Below, piece by piece: positions 1 to 9,420 of a DNA stretch of 64,000 nt (its first letter is position 1; every line of letters begins with the position of its first letter). The position numbers and the translations under genes were made by a program. This DNA comes from SZUA-430 sp040080835 (GTDB lineage: Bacteria; Pseudomonadota; Alphaproteobacteria; Micropepsales; Micropepsaceae), in contig JBEBHP010000016.1 of assembly GCA_040080835.1 (NCBI GenBank), forward strand, positions 42,051 to 106,050, read 5' to 3'. The notes under the pieces are model-generated. The model saw only the letters and a program-made list of their open reading frames with translations. It did not search any database and was not told the DNA's origin.

Positions 1-2
1 TG

Positions 3-1715
3 GGCGCGAAAGACCCGTTGATGTGGCGCCTTGTGCCGGTGCTCATGAGCGAAATGGCATCGGCCTATCCCGAGCTGACGCGCGCCCAGTCGCTAATTAC
101 CGAGACGCTCAAGCTGGAGGAAAGCAAGTTTCGCCTGACGCTCGAACGTGGCCTGAAGCTTCTGGACGAAGCGACCACTGGCATAAGCAAGGGCAAGACA
201 CTGCCCGGCGACATTGCCTTCAAGCTCTACGACACCTATGGCTTTCCATATGATCTGACAGAAGACGCATTGCGTAGCCGCGGCATCGGCGTTGACAGGT
301 CGGGCTTCGATGTCGCCATGGCCAAACAGAAAGCCGATGCACGCGCCGCCTGGTCGGGTTCGGGTGAAGCCGCCACAGAAACCGTCTGGTTCGAGCTGCG
401 CGAAAAACTCGGCGCGACCGAGTTCCTGGGCTACGACACTGAGTCTGCCGAGGGCGTGATCACGGCGCTTCTCAAGGGCGGCCAGCCCGTCAATGAACTC
501 AAGTCAGGCGACGAAGGACAGGTGCTCGTCAACCAGACTCCTTTCTACGGCGAGTCCGGCGGACAGATGGGCGACGAAGGCGCGATGTTCACCAAGGCCG
601 GCGCTGAATTCGAAGTGACTGACACCCAGAAGAAACTCGGTGACATCCATGTTCATTTCGGAAAGCTCAACCGCGGAACGCTGAAGCTTGGCGAAATCGT
701 TGATCTGCGTGTCGACAATGACCGTCGCACCGCAACCCGCGCGAACCATTCCGCAACCCATTTGTTGCACGAAGCGTTGCGTCGCGTGCTGGGCACCCAC
801 GTCACGCAGAAAGGATCACAGGTGGGCCCCGACAAGCTGCGATTTGACTTCAGCCACCCCAAGCCGTTGGTCGATGCCGAGTCTGTCGAAGTCGAACGCC
901 TGGTCAACAATCAGATCCGCGCCAACGCCGAGGTGCTAACCCGCCTCATGACGCCGGACAAGGCAATCGAGGAAGGCGCCATGGCGCTCTTCGGAGAGAA
1001 GTACGGAGACGAGGTTCGTGTGCTTTCGATGGGCAGCGACGATGGCAAGACCTACTCGACGGAGCTTTGCGGGGGAACTCATGCCCGCAGGCTCGGCGAT
1101 ATCGGCCTCTTCAAGATCATGGCCGAAAGCGCTGTTGCGGCCGGCGTTCGCCGCATCGAGGCAGTGACAGGCGCGGGCGCACTTTCCTATCTCAACGAAT
1201 ACCACCGCGTGGCGCGCGAAGCCGCGGCGGCAATGCGCGCGGCACCAGCGGATCTGCCTGAGCGCGTTGCGCAACTGTTGGATGAGCGCAAGAAGCTTGA
1301 GCGTGAACTCTCGGAAGCCAAACGCCAGCTCGCGATGGGTGGGGGTGTAAAGGGTGGTGGTGCGGACGAAACCGTCGTCGACGTTGGCGGCATCAAGGTC
1401 ATGGCCCGCGCGCTCGAAGGCATCGATCCGAAGGACCTGCGAACACTCGTCGACCAGGCCAAGCAGACGCTGGGTTCGGGAGTAGTCGCGCTGGCGACAT
1501 CAAGTGACGGCAAGGCGGCCTTGGTTGTTGGTGTAACGGAAGATCTAGCCAAGCGCTTCAATTCCGTCGAACTGTTGCGCAAGGGCGTTGAGATGGTCGG
1601 TGGCAAGGGCGGCGGAGGACGTCCTGACATGGCACAGGGCGGAGGACCCGACGGCACAAAGGTCCAGGCTGCCCTTGACGCAATTCTTGCGATGATCAAG
1701 CAAGCAGAAGCCTGA
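3..1715 (+). CDS. alaS: Alanine--tRNA ligase, C-terminal part (5' end outside window)
   Basis: AlaRS charges tRNA-Ala and edits Ser/Gly mischarged tRNA in the cytoplasm. The frame is open from the first bases of the window and enters in the class II catalytic domain (GAKDPLMWRLVP), so the first ATG at 18 is internal. The editing-domain zinc motif HSATH lies near visible residue 249 and the second motif, CGGTH, near residue 356. The C-terminal region ends with the Gly-rich GGGGRPDMAQGGG stretch typical of the family's C-Ala domain. About 570 of the usual 870-890 residues are present. The stop is three bases before the next gene, so the two are probably co-transcribed. Confidence 0.97.
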   Translation, partial: GAKDPLMWRLVPVLMSEMASAYPELTRAQSLITETLKLEESKFRLTLERGLKLLDEATTGISKGKTLPGDIAFKLYDTYGFPYDLTEDALRSRGIGVDRSGFDVAMAKQKADARAAWSGSGEAATETVWFELREKLGATEFLGYDTESAEGVITALLKGGQPVNELKSGDEGQVLVNQTPFYGESGGQMGDEGAMFTKAGAEFEVTDTQKKLGDIHVHFGKLNRGTLKLGEIVDLRVDNDRRTATRANHSATHLLHEALRRVLGTHVTQKGSQVGPDKLRFDFSHPKPLVDAESVEVERLVNNQIRANAEVLTRLMTPDKAIEEGAMALFGEKYGDEVRVLSMGSDDGKTYSTELCGGTHARRLGDIGLFKIMAESAVAAGVRRIEAVTGAGALSYLNEYHRVAREAAAAMRAAPADLPERVAQLLDERKKLERELSEAKRQLAMGGGVKGGGADETVVDVGGIKVMARALEGIDPKDLRTLVDQAKQTLGSGVVALATSSDGKAALVVGVTEDLAKRFNSVELLRKGVEMVGGKGGGGRPDMAQGGGPDGTKVQAALDAILAMIKQAEA

Positions 1716-1718
1716 TCC

Positions 1719-2951
1719 ATGCTGCAACGCTTTCGCCGCTGGGTCTACACTGTCATCGAGGCCGGAGGTTCAGGAGCGGCGGCCCAGATATTCGACGACT
1801 GCATGGTGCTACTGATCACCTTCAATGTCATTGCGGTGATCATCGAAAGCGTGCCCGAAATTCACAACCGCTTCAGGTGGGAATTCCACGTCTTCGATAT
1901 CGCGTCCATCGTCATCTTTACTGTCGAGTACTTCGCACGCCTGTGGGCATCGATTGAAATTCCGGCCGTCAAGCAGCGCGGTCCGTTGTTCGGCCGCCTG
2001 ATGTTTGCAAGCAGGCCTTCTCAGGTTGTCGACTTTCTGGCCTTCGCGCCGTCCTATCTTGTCCTGGCGATGCCGGGCGCCGACCTGCGTGTGCTTCGAA
2101 TCTTCAGGCTGCTCCGCTTCCTCAAGCTGGCCCGTTACTCACCCGCGATGGTGACGTTGGGCCGCGCCCTTTATGAAGAGCGCCGTGCGCTGCTCGGTGC
2201 AATCATCCTGATGATCGGCACCGCCGTGTTTTCCGGTACGATCATGCATGTGATTGAAGCCGAGGCGCAACCCGACAAGTTCGGCACAATTCCTGACGCG
2301 ATGTGGTGGGCGCTGGCGACGCTCACAACGATCGGGTACGGAGATTCAGTACCCATCACGCCTCTCGGCAAGATCTTCGGTGCCGTAACGATGATATGTG
2401 GCCTGGGGCTCTTTGCCTTGCCGATCGGTATTGTCGCAACCGCATTCGTGAATGAAATCCATCGCCGGGACTTCGTTGTCACCTGGGGAATGGTTGCCCG
2501 CGTACCGTTGTTCTCGGCGCTTGATGCAGCAGCCATTGCCGAAGTCATGAAGATCATGCGTACACGCGCCGTGTCTGCAGGCACCATAATCGCCGCCCGG
2601 GGTGAGGACGCCGAAGGCATGTACTTCATTGCCGATGGGGAAGTGAAGATCGAGCTGCCGCGTCGCGAAATAAAGCTCATGCCAGGCGAATTCTTCGGCG
2701 AACTTGCCCTGCTCAAGCGCGTCAAGCGCATGGGTACAGTCACAGCTGTCACCCGTACCCACATGATGATCATCGATGCGCTTGACTTCGAGAATCTGCT
2801 GGCCCGCAACGAGACACTGAGAGAGCGCATTAACGCTATTGCCGATGAGCGGTTGGACGGCGACTGGGCTGATGTTCCTGGCGAACTCATTCAAGAAGAG
2901 TTGAATGAAACACCCCAGCCCGTTCGCCCCCTCGGGGATCCGATGCTGTAG
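1719..2951 (+). CDS. Six-TM cyclic-nucleotide-binding K+ channel
   Basis: This 410-residue inner-membrane channel has the K+ selectivity filter TTIGYGD at residues 203-209. Its S4-like helix (124-137) carries Arg at every third position (RVLRIFRLLR). A cytoplasmic cyclic-nucleotide-binding domain spans about 260-385, with a phosphate-binding cassette at 323-342 (GEFFGELALL followed by RMGTVT). This layout matches small prokaryotic CNG channels of the MlotiK1 type, which open on binding cAMP or cGMP. The cassette Arg is present. The gene follows alaS after three bases; coupling to a tRNA synthetase looks positional rather than functional. The ligand cannot be told from sequence. Confidence 0.9.
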   Translation: MLQRFRRWVYTVIEAGGSGAAAQIFDDCMVLLITFNVIAVIIESVPEIHNRFRWEFHVFDIASIVIFTVEYFARLWASIEIPAVKQRGPLFGRLMFASRPSQVVDFLAFAPSYLVLAMPGADLRVLRIFRLLRFLKLARYSPAMVTLGRALYEERRALLGAIILMIGTAVFSGTIMHVIEAEAQPDKFGTIPDAMWWALATLTTIGYGDSVPITPLGKIFGAVTMICGLGLFALPIGIVATAFVNEIHRRDFVVTWGMVARVPLFSALDAAAIAEVMKIMRTRAVSAGTIIAARGEDAEGMYFIADGEVKIELPRREIKLMPGEFFGELALLKRVKRMGTVTAVTRTHMMIIDALDFENLLARNETLRERINAIADERLDGDWADVPGELIQEELNETPQPVRPLGDPML

Positions 2952-2993
2952 ACTTGACCGGCGATACGGCGAAAGCTTTAACGGGGACACGTC

Positions 2994-3875
2994 ATGGCCA
3001 ATGCCAGGAAAGTTGCCATTTCAACTGGCAAGATACTGCTCTATTTTGTGATGCTTGGAATGACCGTGGCCGGCGCAGTTGAACTGGCCCTCCCGGCGCT
3101 TGGCTTGCATATCGACAGGCAGGCATCGCAATCAGGTGTGCTGCTGTTGTCAGCCATCAACCTCTTGGCCATGGCGGTCCCCGCTTTCCTGATGGCTTAC
3201 CTGTTTGACTGCAAGACACCGGTTGCGATGGGGCTCACGCTCCGGAATGCAGTGCCAGACTTCCTCGCTGGCGGCACGGTCGGCGTATTCATCTTTGTCG
3301 TTGGTCTGGCAGGCGCATTCCTTGGCGGTTGGGCGCAGTACGATCCTGACTTTTCGAAAGTCTCGATGCCAGCCATGGCGATCGGCGCATTGTCGATGAC
3401 GTTGGGCGCCGCCGGCGAAGAGATCATGCTGCGCGGTTACGTCCTGCAGGAACTCATGAGCAAGTTCTCCATGTTCACCTCGGTGCTGGTATCTTCAGTC
3501 ATTTTCGCAGGCCTTCACCTGAGCGCACTCCTTCACAGTCCCATGGCACTGATCGGCGCCCTGAATATCTTTGCGGCCAGCGTGCTGCTGTCACTGGCCT
3601 ATCTGGCGACGCGCTCGTTATGGCTGCCAATCGGCATTCACATGGGCTGGAACTTTGCGCAGGGGCCACTGCTTGGCATCAACGTGAGCGGCAATGATTT
3701 TGCATCCGGCTGGCACCCGGTCACATTGTCAGGCCCGGAAATGATGACAGGCGGCAGTTTCGGCTTTGAAGCAAGCCTGCTCGGTCTCGCAGGCCCGCTC
3801 CTGGGAATGATCATGATGATGCTGTTTGCAACGACCCCTGAAGCCGATGCTGATGTCGCTGGAAATCAGCCGTAG
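2994..3875 (+). CDS. CPBP-family intramembrane metalloprotease
   Basis: A 293-residue multi-pass membrane protein with the CAAX-protease/bacteriocin-processing (CPBP, Abi) signature. Motif 1 is EEIMLR with the Glu pair at 142-143 and Arg147. Motif 2 is FAGLHLS around His175, and motif 3 is HMGWNF around His216. About eight hydrophobic segments are visible. The family cleaves membrane or prenylated peptides, or protects against bacteriocins; the substrate here is unknown. The ATG follows a GGGGAC purine stretch. The 3' end overlaps the convergent SnoaL-like gene by 10 bases. Confidence 0.88.
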   Translation: MANARKVAISTGKILLYFVMLGMTVAGAVELALPALGLHIDRQASQSGVLLLSAINLLAMAVPAFLMAYLFDCKTPVAMGLTLRNAVPDFLAGGTVGVFIFVVGLAGAFLGGWAQYDPDFSKVSMPAMAIGALSMTLGAAGEEIMLRGYVLQELMSKFSMFTSVLVSSVIFAGLHLSALLHSPMALIGALNIFAASVLLSLAYLATRSLWLPIGIHMGWNFAQGPLLGINVSGNDFASGWHPVTLSGPEMMTGGSFGFEASLLGLAGPLLGMIMMMLFATTPEADADVAGNQP

Positions 3876-4222
3876 GTAGCGATGCTTTCCATGACAAGAC
3901 CTTGGGTGTCGAAAGTGAATGTTTCGGCTGCACTCTGTCCGCGGTGATTGCGATAGGCGATCGTGATGCTGTCACTGCCGAGATAGAGCCGTTCAAAAGT
4001 GAAATGCAGGTCATTGGCCTGTGCCAGCGCACGACCCCAGTAGGTTGCAAGCGCGTCTTTGCCAGTGAGGCAGTCGAGCGGCTGCTTCAGGATCAGTGCA
4101 ATGCGTGGCGAGTGAAACACGATGCTGTCGGAATAGTGTGAAAGAATTCGCACGAGGTCGTGCGAATTCCACGCGTCTATCCATTCTTTGGCAAAGGCCT
4201 CGGCGTCGCTTTTGTCGATCAT
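3866..4222 (-). CDS. SnoaL/NTF2-like fold protein
   Basis: A 118-residue protein with the cone-shaped NTF2/SnoaL fold pattern: an N-terminal helix with WIDAWNSHD, then YSDSIVFHSPR, a central GKDALATYW segment, and C-terminal strands. Members are small-molecule-binding proteins, isomerases or polyketide cyclases, and no substrate can be assigned. It lies 30 bases downstream of icd on the same strand and may share its transcript. Its 3' end overlaps the CPBP protease gene, which points the other way. Confidence 0.75.
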   Translation of the reverse strand: MIDKSDAEAFAKEWIDAWNSHDLVRILSHYSDSIVFHSPRIALILKQPLDCLTGKDALATYWGRALAQANDLHFTFERLYLGSDSITIAYRNHRGQSAAETFTFDTQGLVMESIATYG

Positions 4223-4252
4223 GGATGGGAAAGTGCAGGAGGCATGGGCCTC

Positions 4253-5470
4253 CTACATTTTCATGGCCCTCTTGAGGTTCGAGTCGATCTTGTCGAGGAA
4301 GCCTTCCGTTGACAGCCATTTCTGGTCGGGGCCGACGAGCAGTGAAAGGTCCTTCGTCATGTCACCTGCTTCGACAGTATCAACGCAGACCTTCTCAAGC
4401 GTCTCGCCGAAATGCGACACGTCCGGCGTGCCGTCCAGCTTGCCACGATGAATGAGGCCGCGGGTCCAGGCAAAGATCGAGGCCATCGAGTTGGTCGACG
4501 TCTGCTCGCCCTTCTGCCACTGGCGATAGTGACGGGTCACCGTGCCGTGGGCTGCTTCCGCTTCCATGATCTGCCCATCCGGCGTCAGAAGCACGCTGGT
4601 CATGAGACCGAGTGAGCCAAAGCCTTGCGCAACCGTGTCCGACTGCACGTCGCCATCATAGTTCTTGCAGGCCCAGACAAACTTGCCGCTCCACTTCAGG
4701 GCCGAAGCGACCATGTCGTCGATGAGACGGTGCTCGTACACCATTTTCTTGGCATCGAACTTTGACTTGAATTCCTTATCGAAGACTTCCTGGAACAGAT
4801 CCTTGAAGCGGCCGTCATACGCCTTGAGGATCGTGTTCTTGGTCGACAGATAAACCGGCCAGCCGCGATCGAGGCCGTAGTTGAAGCACGAGCGCGCGAA
4901 ATTCCTGATGGAGTCATCGAGATTGTACATAGCCATCGCCACGCCACCACCGGGGAAGTTGAACACTTCGTGGGTGATCGGCGCCCCGCCGCCTTCCGGC
5001 GCGAAGGTGATCGTGAGCTTGCCCTTGCCCGGCACGACAAAGTCGGTCGCGCGGTACTGGTCGCCAAAGGCGTGACGGCCGATCACGATCGGATCGGTCC
5101 AGCCCGGTACAAGGCGCGGCACATTGCGGCAGATGATCGGTTCACGAAACACTGTGCCGTCAAGAATGTTGCGGATCGTGCCATTGGGCGACTTCCACAT
5201 CTTCTTGAGTTTGAATTCCTTCACCCGCGCTTCATCAGGGGTGATGGTGGCGCACTTGACGCCCACGCCATAGCGCTTGATGGCTTCAGCGGCTTCAATC
5301 GTCACCTGGTCGTCGGTTTTGTCGCGGTATTCAATCCCGAGATCATAGTATTTGATGTCGACGTCGAGATAGGGAAGGATGAGCTTCTTCTTGATGAGGT
5401 CCCAGATGATGCGGGTCATCTCATCGCCGTCCAGATCGACGACAGGAGTCTTCACCTTAATCTTCGCCAT
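4253..5470 (-). CDS. icd: NADP-dependent isocitrate dehydrogenase
   Basis: A 405-residue TCA-cycle enzyme that oxidatively decarboxylates isocitrate to 2-oxoglutarate with NADP+. It belongs to the dimeric eukaryote-like subfamily II usual in Alphaproteobacteria, shown by the start MAKIKVKTPVVDLDGDEMTR, the conserved AHGTVTRH stretch, and a length close to the usual 405-410. The open frame extends 42 codons further upstream, but that part is unrelated to the family and crosses the divergent promoter region, so the ATG at 5470 is chosen. The TrmJ-like gene diverges 90 bases away. Confidence 0.96.
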   Translation of the reverse strand: MAKIKVKTPVVDLDGDEMTRIIWDLIKKKLILPYLDVDIKYYDLGIEYRDKTDDQVTIEAAEAIKRYGVGVKCATITPDEARVKEFKLKKMWKSPNGTIRNILDGTVFREPIICRNVPRLVPGWTDPIVIGRHAFGDQYRATDFVVPGKGKLTITFAPEGGGAPITHEVFNFPGGGVAMAMYNLDDSIRNFARSCFNYGLDRGWPVYLSTKNTILKAYDGRFKDLFQEVFDKEFKSKFDAKKMVYEHRLIDDMVASALKWSGKFVWACKNYDGDVQSDTVAQGFGSLGLMTSVLLTPDGQIMEAEAAHGTVTRHYRQWQKGEQTSTNSMASIFAWTRGLIHRGKLDGTPDVSHFGETLEKVCVDTVEAGDMTKDLSLLVGPDQKWLSTEGFLDKIDSNLKRAMKM

Positions 5471-5560
5471 GACTATGTCTCTCAGTTCCGTTTCGAGCTT
5501 CAATCGCGGCAGACGTTTAGCCCCCGCCACCGCGCGGCGCAAGGCTGGGGCGAGCCCGAA

Positions 5561-6316
5561 ATGACCGGCCCGGCGATCATCCTGTCGCACCCGCAATTGG
5601 GCGAGAATATTGGCGCGGCAGCCCGCGTCATGCTGAACTTCGGCCTGACGGATTTGCGCCTTGTCGAGCCGCGCGACGGCTGGCCGAATGAAAAGGCGAA
5701 CATCATGGCGGTCGGCGCGATCGATATCTTGCGCAATGCCAGGCTGTTCGAGCGCACCGAGGACGCCGTGGCAGACCTGGGACTGGTCTTTTGCACGACA
5801 GGGCGCGACCGGCTGATGTCAAAGCGGGTGATCACGCCGGACGAGGCGGCTGCCGAACTGGCGGCTGAAGTCAGCGAGCAGCGTGCCTGTGGTATTCTTT
5901 TTGGCGCCGAGCGTACCGGCGCCACGAACGAGGAAGTGATCCTCTGTGACGCCATCCTGACCGTGCCCACAAACCCCGAATTCATGTCGCTGAATCTCGC
6001 GCAGTCAGTCGCAATCGTCGCCTATGAGTGGTCGAAGCAATCGCATGTGAAGCCCGCTTTCAAGGTGCCGGCAAAGTTCCGCCGGACGCATCTGGCAAAC
6101 AAGGAAGACCTGATCGGTTTCTTCGAGCATTTGGAAGGAGAGCTCGATCGCACCGAATTCCTGTTCCCGCCGGCCAAACGCGAAGGCATGGTGCAGAACC
6201 TGCGCAACATGTGGCACCGCGCCGAACTTACCTATCAGGAAGTGCAGACACTGCGGGGCATGATCCGCGCACTGACGGGCACAAAGAACCGCGGTACGCG
6301 CCGCGGCAAGGAGTAA
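5561..6316 (+). CDS. trmJ: TrmJ-like SPOUT tRNA (Cm32/Um32) methyltransferase
   Basis: A 251-residue SPOUT-class RNA 2'-O-methyltransferase. The N-terminus has the LSHPQLGENIGAAARVM helix with the conserved Asn and Arg. Further on are the AdoMet-knot motifs GILFGAERTG and SLNLAQSVAI. The C-terminal helical extension (EFLFPPAKREGM onward) is characteristic of TrmJ, which modifies position 32 of some tRNAs. The frame is open about 590 bases upstream, but that stretch is the antisense of icd and the family start matches MTGPAIIL. The assignment to TrmJ rather than another TrmH-family member is probable, not certain. Confidence 0.85.
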   Translation: MTGPAIILSHPQLGENIGAAARVMLNFGLTDLRLVEPRDGWPNEKANIMAVGAIDILRNARLFERTEDAVADLGLVFCTTGRDRLMSKRVITPDEAAAELAAEVSEQRACGILFGAERTGATNEEVILCDAILTVPTNPEFMSLNLAQSVAIVAYEWSKQSHVKPAFKVPAKFRRTHLANKEDLIGFFEHLEGELDRTEFLFPPAKREGMVQNLRNMWHRAELTYQEVQTLRGMIRALTGTKNRGTRRGKE

Positions 6317-6428
6317 GGCGCGAGGCGTGTGCCGCTCCCCACTCCCCTTCCGCCAGAAGATGCCAGAAGTTGATTGAACGCTGAGGTGCGCCGTGCGACC
6401 AATCTCAATGCAATTTCTCCGGTGACCC

Positions 6429-7334
6429 ATGATCCGCCACGGCTACGCACAGGCAAACGAGCTGAAGCTGCACTACGCAGCCAGCGGACCGGCGGACGGC
6501 CACCTGCTTCTCTTCCTCCATGGCTTTCCTGAGTACTGGCGAACCTGGCGCCACCAACTCGATGATCTCGGGGACATGTTTCACTGCGTGGCACCCGATC
6601 TGCCGGGATACAACCTGTCATCAAAGCCCGCCGAAGTGGCACGCTATCGCACGAAGCGACTGATCGAGGATGTCGTCTCGTTCGCCGGACAGTTCTCGGA
6701 CAAGCGCAAGTTTACGCTGGTCGCGCATGATTGGGGCGGGGCGCTCGCATGGGCCTTTGCAATCAGGCATCCCGAGTTGATCGACCGCCTAGTTATCATC
6801 AACGCGGTCCATCCCGGTGCGTTCCAGCGCGAAATCGCGAAGAACCAGGAGCAGGCAGGTGCATCGCAATATATCCACGAGATCCGCGCTGAAGGTTCGG
6901 AAATTCGATACGCCGCAGACAACTATGCGCGGCTTTGGCAGTCACTCGAAAAGACGGCACAGGCCGGCCATCTGACGCCAGCGGATCGGGCCCAGTTCAC
7001 GCAGGCGTGGAGCGAACCTGGTGCTTTGACGGGCATGTTCAATTGGTATCGCGCGATGAGACTGGATCCACCGAAGTCGGGTGCCGAAGGGCAGGCAAGC
7101 CCTCAAGCGGGTTTGAGAGAGAATCTCTACGATGACGATGCACTGATGGTGCGCGTTCCCACACGTGTAATTTGGGGTATGCAGGACACTGCACTTTTGC
7201 CGGGTTGTGTCGAAGGCCTGGAGCGCTGGGTTCCCAACCTTGACGTGCGTCGAGTACCTGATGGCGGTCACTGGATCGTGTATGAGAAGCCACAGTTAAT
7301 CAACGAAACGATCCGGGAATGGTTGAATCCTTGA
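6429..7334 (+). CDS. Alpha/beta hydrolase, epoxide-hydrolase-like
   Basis: A 301-residue alpha/beta-hydrolase. The oxyanion motif is HGFPEYW at 31-37. The nucleophile elbow is HDWGG with Asp101, as in epoxide hydrolases and haloalkane dehalogenases, not Ser. The C-terminal catalytic His is in GGHWIVYE (about His281), and an acid candidate is in GMQDTALLPG. HGFPE favours a soluble epoxide hydrolase over a dehalogenase. The product should be cytoplasmic, with no signal peptide. It is a stand-alone gene about 110 bases after trmJ. The substrate is unknown. Confidence 0.85.
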   Translation: MIRHGYAQANELKLHYAASGPADGHLLLFLHGFPEYWRTWRHQLDDLGDMFHCVAPDLPGYNLSSKPAEVARYRTKRLIEDVVSFAGQFSDKRKFTLVAHDWGGALAWAFAIRHPELIDRLVIINAVHPGAFQREIAKNQEQAGASQYIHEIRAEGSEIRYAADNYARLWQSLEKTAQAGHLTPADRAQFTQAWSEPGALTGMFNWYRAMRLDPPKSGAEGQASPQAGLRENLYDDDALMVRVPTRVIWGMQDTALLPGCVEGLERWVPNLDVRRVPDGGHWIVYEKPQLINETIREWLNP

Positions 7335-7523
7335 CCAATTTGATTGTTTCGCAGCGTCACTCTTCACACGTCACCTGAAGAGTTTGCTTCAACATGATCT
7401 GATCAAACATCGTTCAACTGGTGATCGTGCAAATAATGCGCGCACCGGGTGTTAACATCTGCACGTTGCACGCCACCTAAACTCACCGTGTCGACTCACC
7501 AAAGAGTTAAGAGAAGGTGAACA

Positions 7524-8564
7524 ATGGCGGGGCAAGTATCCATTCCAGTTCAAAATAGGTCTGGCCGTGTTTTCACGGTCGCAGGCCTGGCTGCGGCCAT
7601 AATCGCAACAAGTCAGTGGGCCCATTGGATGGGTTTGGCTGATTGGGATTTGTTGTCTCTGATCCCGGGCTTTGCCCAGGCGACCAGCCTGACGGCAAAC
7701 CAGTACCCCAATGGCAAGGGCTTCGATTGCCCGAACCAGTCGCTCGGTGCTGAAGCCGCAATGATGTCGGACGAAATGCTCAAGTCCGTCGGACACGCGC
7801 TCTGCAGCAAGGACGAACTTGTGGCGGCAGCACTCCGCGGCACCGACGATGTCTACGGCAACCGCACCTGGACGACCGGCGGCCGCAAGGTCACAAGGCA
7901 GGCTGTGCCACGCCTGACGTTGCGCTCGGACACGAATGTGGGCGAACTGGTTCAGCGCAGCTTTGCCGTTGCCAGCATTGAGCCAGTGCGTGTCGATACG
8001 GCGCGCGAACTGATCGATGACATTCACGTGCGCACCCGTCATTCCGACGTCATTGACCCGTGCGCGGGTGTTGGTGCGAGTTCGTTAGCCGGTTGCGGGG
8101 GCGGGCATCCGGACGACCGCGACGACCATCACTCGGGTGGCGGTGATTCCGGGCATGGCAACAGTGGACAAGTGGACATCGGAGAAGACGATCACTACGG
8201 GGACGGACACGACGGCGGATACGAGGATGACGACAACAGCGGCCATGGCGATGGAGACAGTGATACGTCCCACGACGGTTCCGATGACTATGCTGACAAT
8301 GGGGATGGGCATAGCGGAAGTGACGGTGGAGATTCCTCTCATGACGGCGACTCGGATGGCATCGAGACGGTCCAGGATGACCGCTCTGGCAGCTCGGATG
8401 GCGAAGACAGCCATTCCGGCTCCGACGACGGCGACAGCAGCGGAAGCGGCGACGATGGTCACGACGACGGTGACCGCGAAGACGATGACCACGAAGGCGA
8501 CAGCAGTGGTTCGGACGGTGGTGATTCGGACAGCAGCGGATCGGGCAGTGGCGGACACGGCTAG
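7524..8564 (+). CDS. Unrecognised protein with Asp/Gly/Ser/His-rich tail
   Basis: 346 residues, not recognised as a known family. A hydrophobic segment near residues 15-35 could be a signal anchor. Residues 40-190 form an ordinary mixed domain with Cys in FDCPNQS, HALCSKDE and VIDPCAG. From about residue 190 to the end the chain consists almost only of Asp, Gly, Ser and His with some Glu and no Lys: a roughly 155-residue acidic, probably disordered tail. Such tails can bind divalent cations, but it lacks regular RTX nonapeptides. The start follows a purine-rich AGAGAAGG site. The protein is likely exported or envelope-associated. A palindromic hairpin follows the gene. Confidence 0.7.
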   Translation: MAGQVSIPVQNRSGRVFTVAGLAAAIIATSQWAHWMGLADWDLLSLIPGFAQATSLTANQYPNGKGFDCPNQSLGAEAAMMSDEMLKSVGHALCSKDELVAAALRGTDDVYGNRTWTTGGRKVTRQAVPRLTLRSDTNVGELVQRSFAVASIEPVRVDTARELIDDIHVRTRHSDVIDPCAGVGASSLAGCGGGHPDDRDDHHSGGGDSGHGNSGQVDIGEDDHYGDGHDGGYEDDDNSGHGDGDSDTSHDGSDDYADNGDGHSGSDGGDSSHDGDSDGIETVQDDRSGSSDGEDSHSGSDDGDSSGSGDDGHDDGDREDDDHEGDSSGSDGGDSDSSGSGSGGHG

Positions 8565-8652
8565 AAACGGCCAGGAACTGCCAATTCAAAACCAGAAACG
8601 TGGGGCAGTTTGGCTGTTTGACACAGTCAGCGGCCCCCTCTAAAACCCCGCC

Positions 8653-8670
8653 TCCCCTGGAAACAGGGGA
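8653..8670. terminator. Hairpin between the acidic-tail gene and rpsD
   Basis: A perfect 7-bp stem TCCCCTG / CAGGGGA closes a GAAA tetraloop. There is no long T tract, so it may be a weak terminator or an RNA structure in the S4 leader. Confidence 0.4.
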
Positions 8671-8776
8671 AGAAAAGCACCCGTGACAGGCAAGCGCCTG
8701 TCTGTCGGCCCGGAATTTGGGGCAGAGGAGGGCGCGTTTCCGACATTTTGCAACTGAAGAACGCAAGGAAACTGCG

Positions 8777-9394
8777 ATGACGAAGCGCTTACAAGCGAAG
8801 TACAAGATTGACCGCCGTATCGGCGACAATCTCTGGGGCCGCCCGAAGAGCCCGCAAAACAAACGCGAATATGGTCCAGGCCAGCATGGCCAGCGCCGCA
8901 AGTCCAAGATCTCGGACTATGGCGTTCAGCTGAAGGCCAAGCAGACCCTCAAGGGCTATTACGGCAACATCACGGAACGCCAGTTCCGCAAGATCTATGC
9001 TGAAGCCCAGCGCCGCCGTGGCGACACCGGCGAGAACATGATCGGCTTGCTCGAGCGCCGTCTCGACGCCGTCGTCTATCGCGCCAAGTTCGTGCCGACG
9101 GTCTTCGCCGCCCGCCAGTTCGTCAACCACGGTCACATCGATGTAAACGGCCGTCGCGTCAACATCCCGAGCTACGTCGTCAAGGAAGGCGATGTGATCT
9201 CGGTACGTGAAAAATCACGCAGCCTCGACATCGTGGCCATTGCCGTGCAGTTGCCCGAGCGTGATGTGCCCGACTACATCGAAGCTGATCACTCCAAGCT
9301 GACAGCAAAGTTCGCGCGCACGCCCAAGCTGAGCGACGTACCCTATCCGGTCCGCATGGAACCGAACCTGGTCGTCGAGTTCTATTCGCGCTAG
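8777..9394 (+). CDS. rpsD: 30S ribosomal protein S4
   Basis: A 205-residue primary 16S rRNA-binding protein that starts assembly of the small-subunit body. It begins MTKRLQAKYKIDRR and has the conserved GPGQHGQRR stretch. The S4 RNA-binding domain (LERRLDAVVYRAKFV to VNHGHIDVNGRRVNIPSY) spans about 95-160. The last residues VVEFYSR match alphaproteobacterial S4, which is also monocistronic in that class. A frame extension of 20 codons upstream is not homologous, so the ATG at 8777 is used. A strong terminator follows directly. Confidence 0.97.
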   Translation: MTKRLQAKYKIDRRIGDNLWGRPKSPQNKREYGPGQHGQRRKSKISDYGVQLKAKQTLKGYYGNITERQFRKIYAEAQRRRGDTGENMIGLLERRLDAVVYRAKFVPTVFAARQFVNHGHIDVNGRRVNIPSYVVKEGDVISVREKSRSLDIVAIAVQLPERDVPDYIEADHSKLTAKFARTPKLSDVPYPVRMEPNLVVEFYSR

Positions 9395-9420
9395 GTCTCG
9401 CACACGAACAGACGTCTTTG

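Noticed and set aside
4970..5560. An N-terminal extension of the TrmJ-like protein
   Set aside because: The 197 extra codons are antisense to icd and are unlike the family, which starts at MTGPAIIL.
8050..8907. Minus-strand 285-codon frame across the acidic tail
   Set aside because: His/Arg/Cys repeats are the complement of the Asp/Ser/Gly codons. The plus frame has a ribosome site and an ordinary N-terminal domain.
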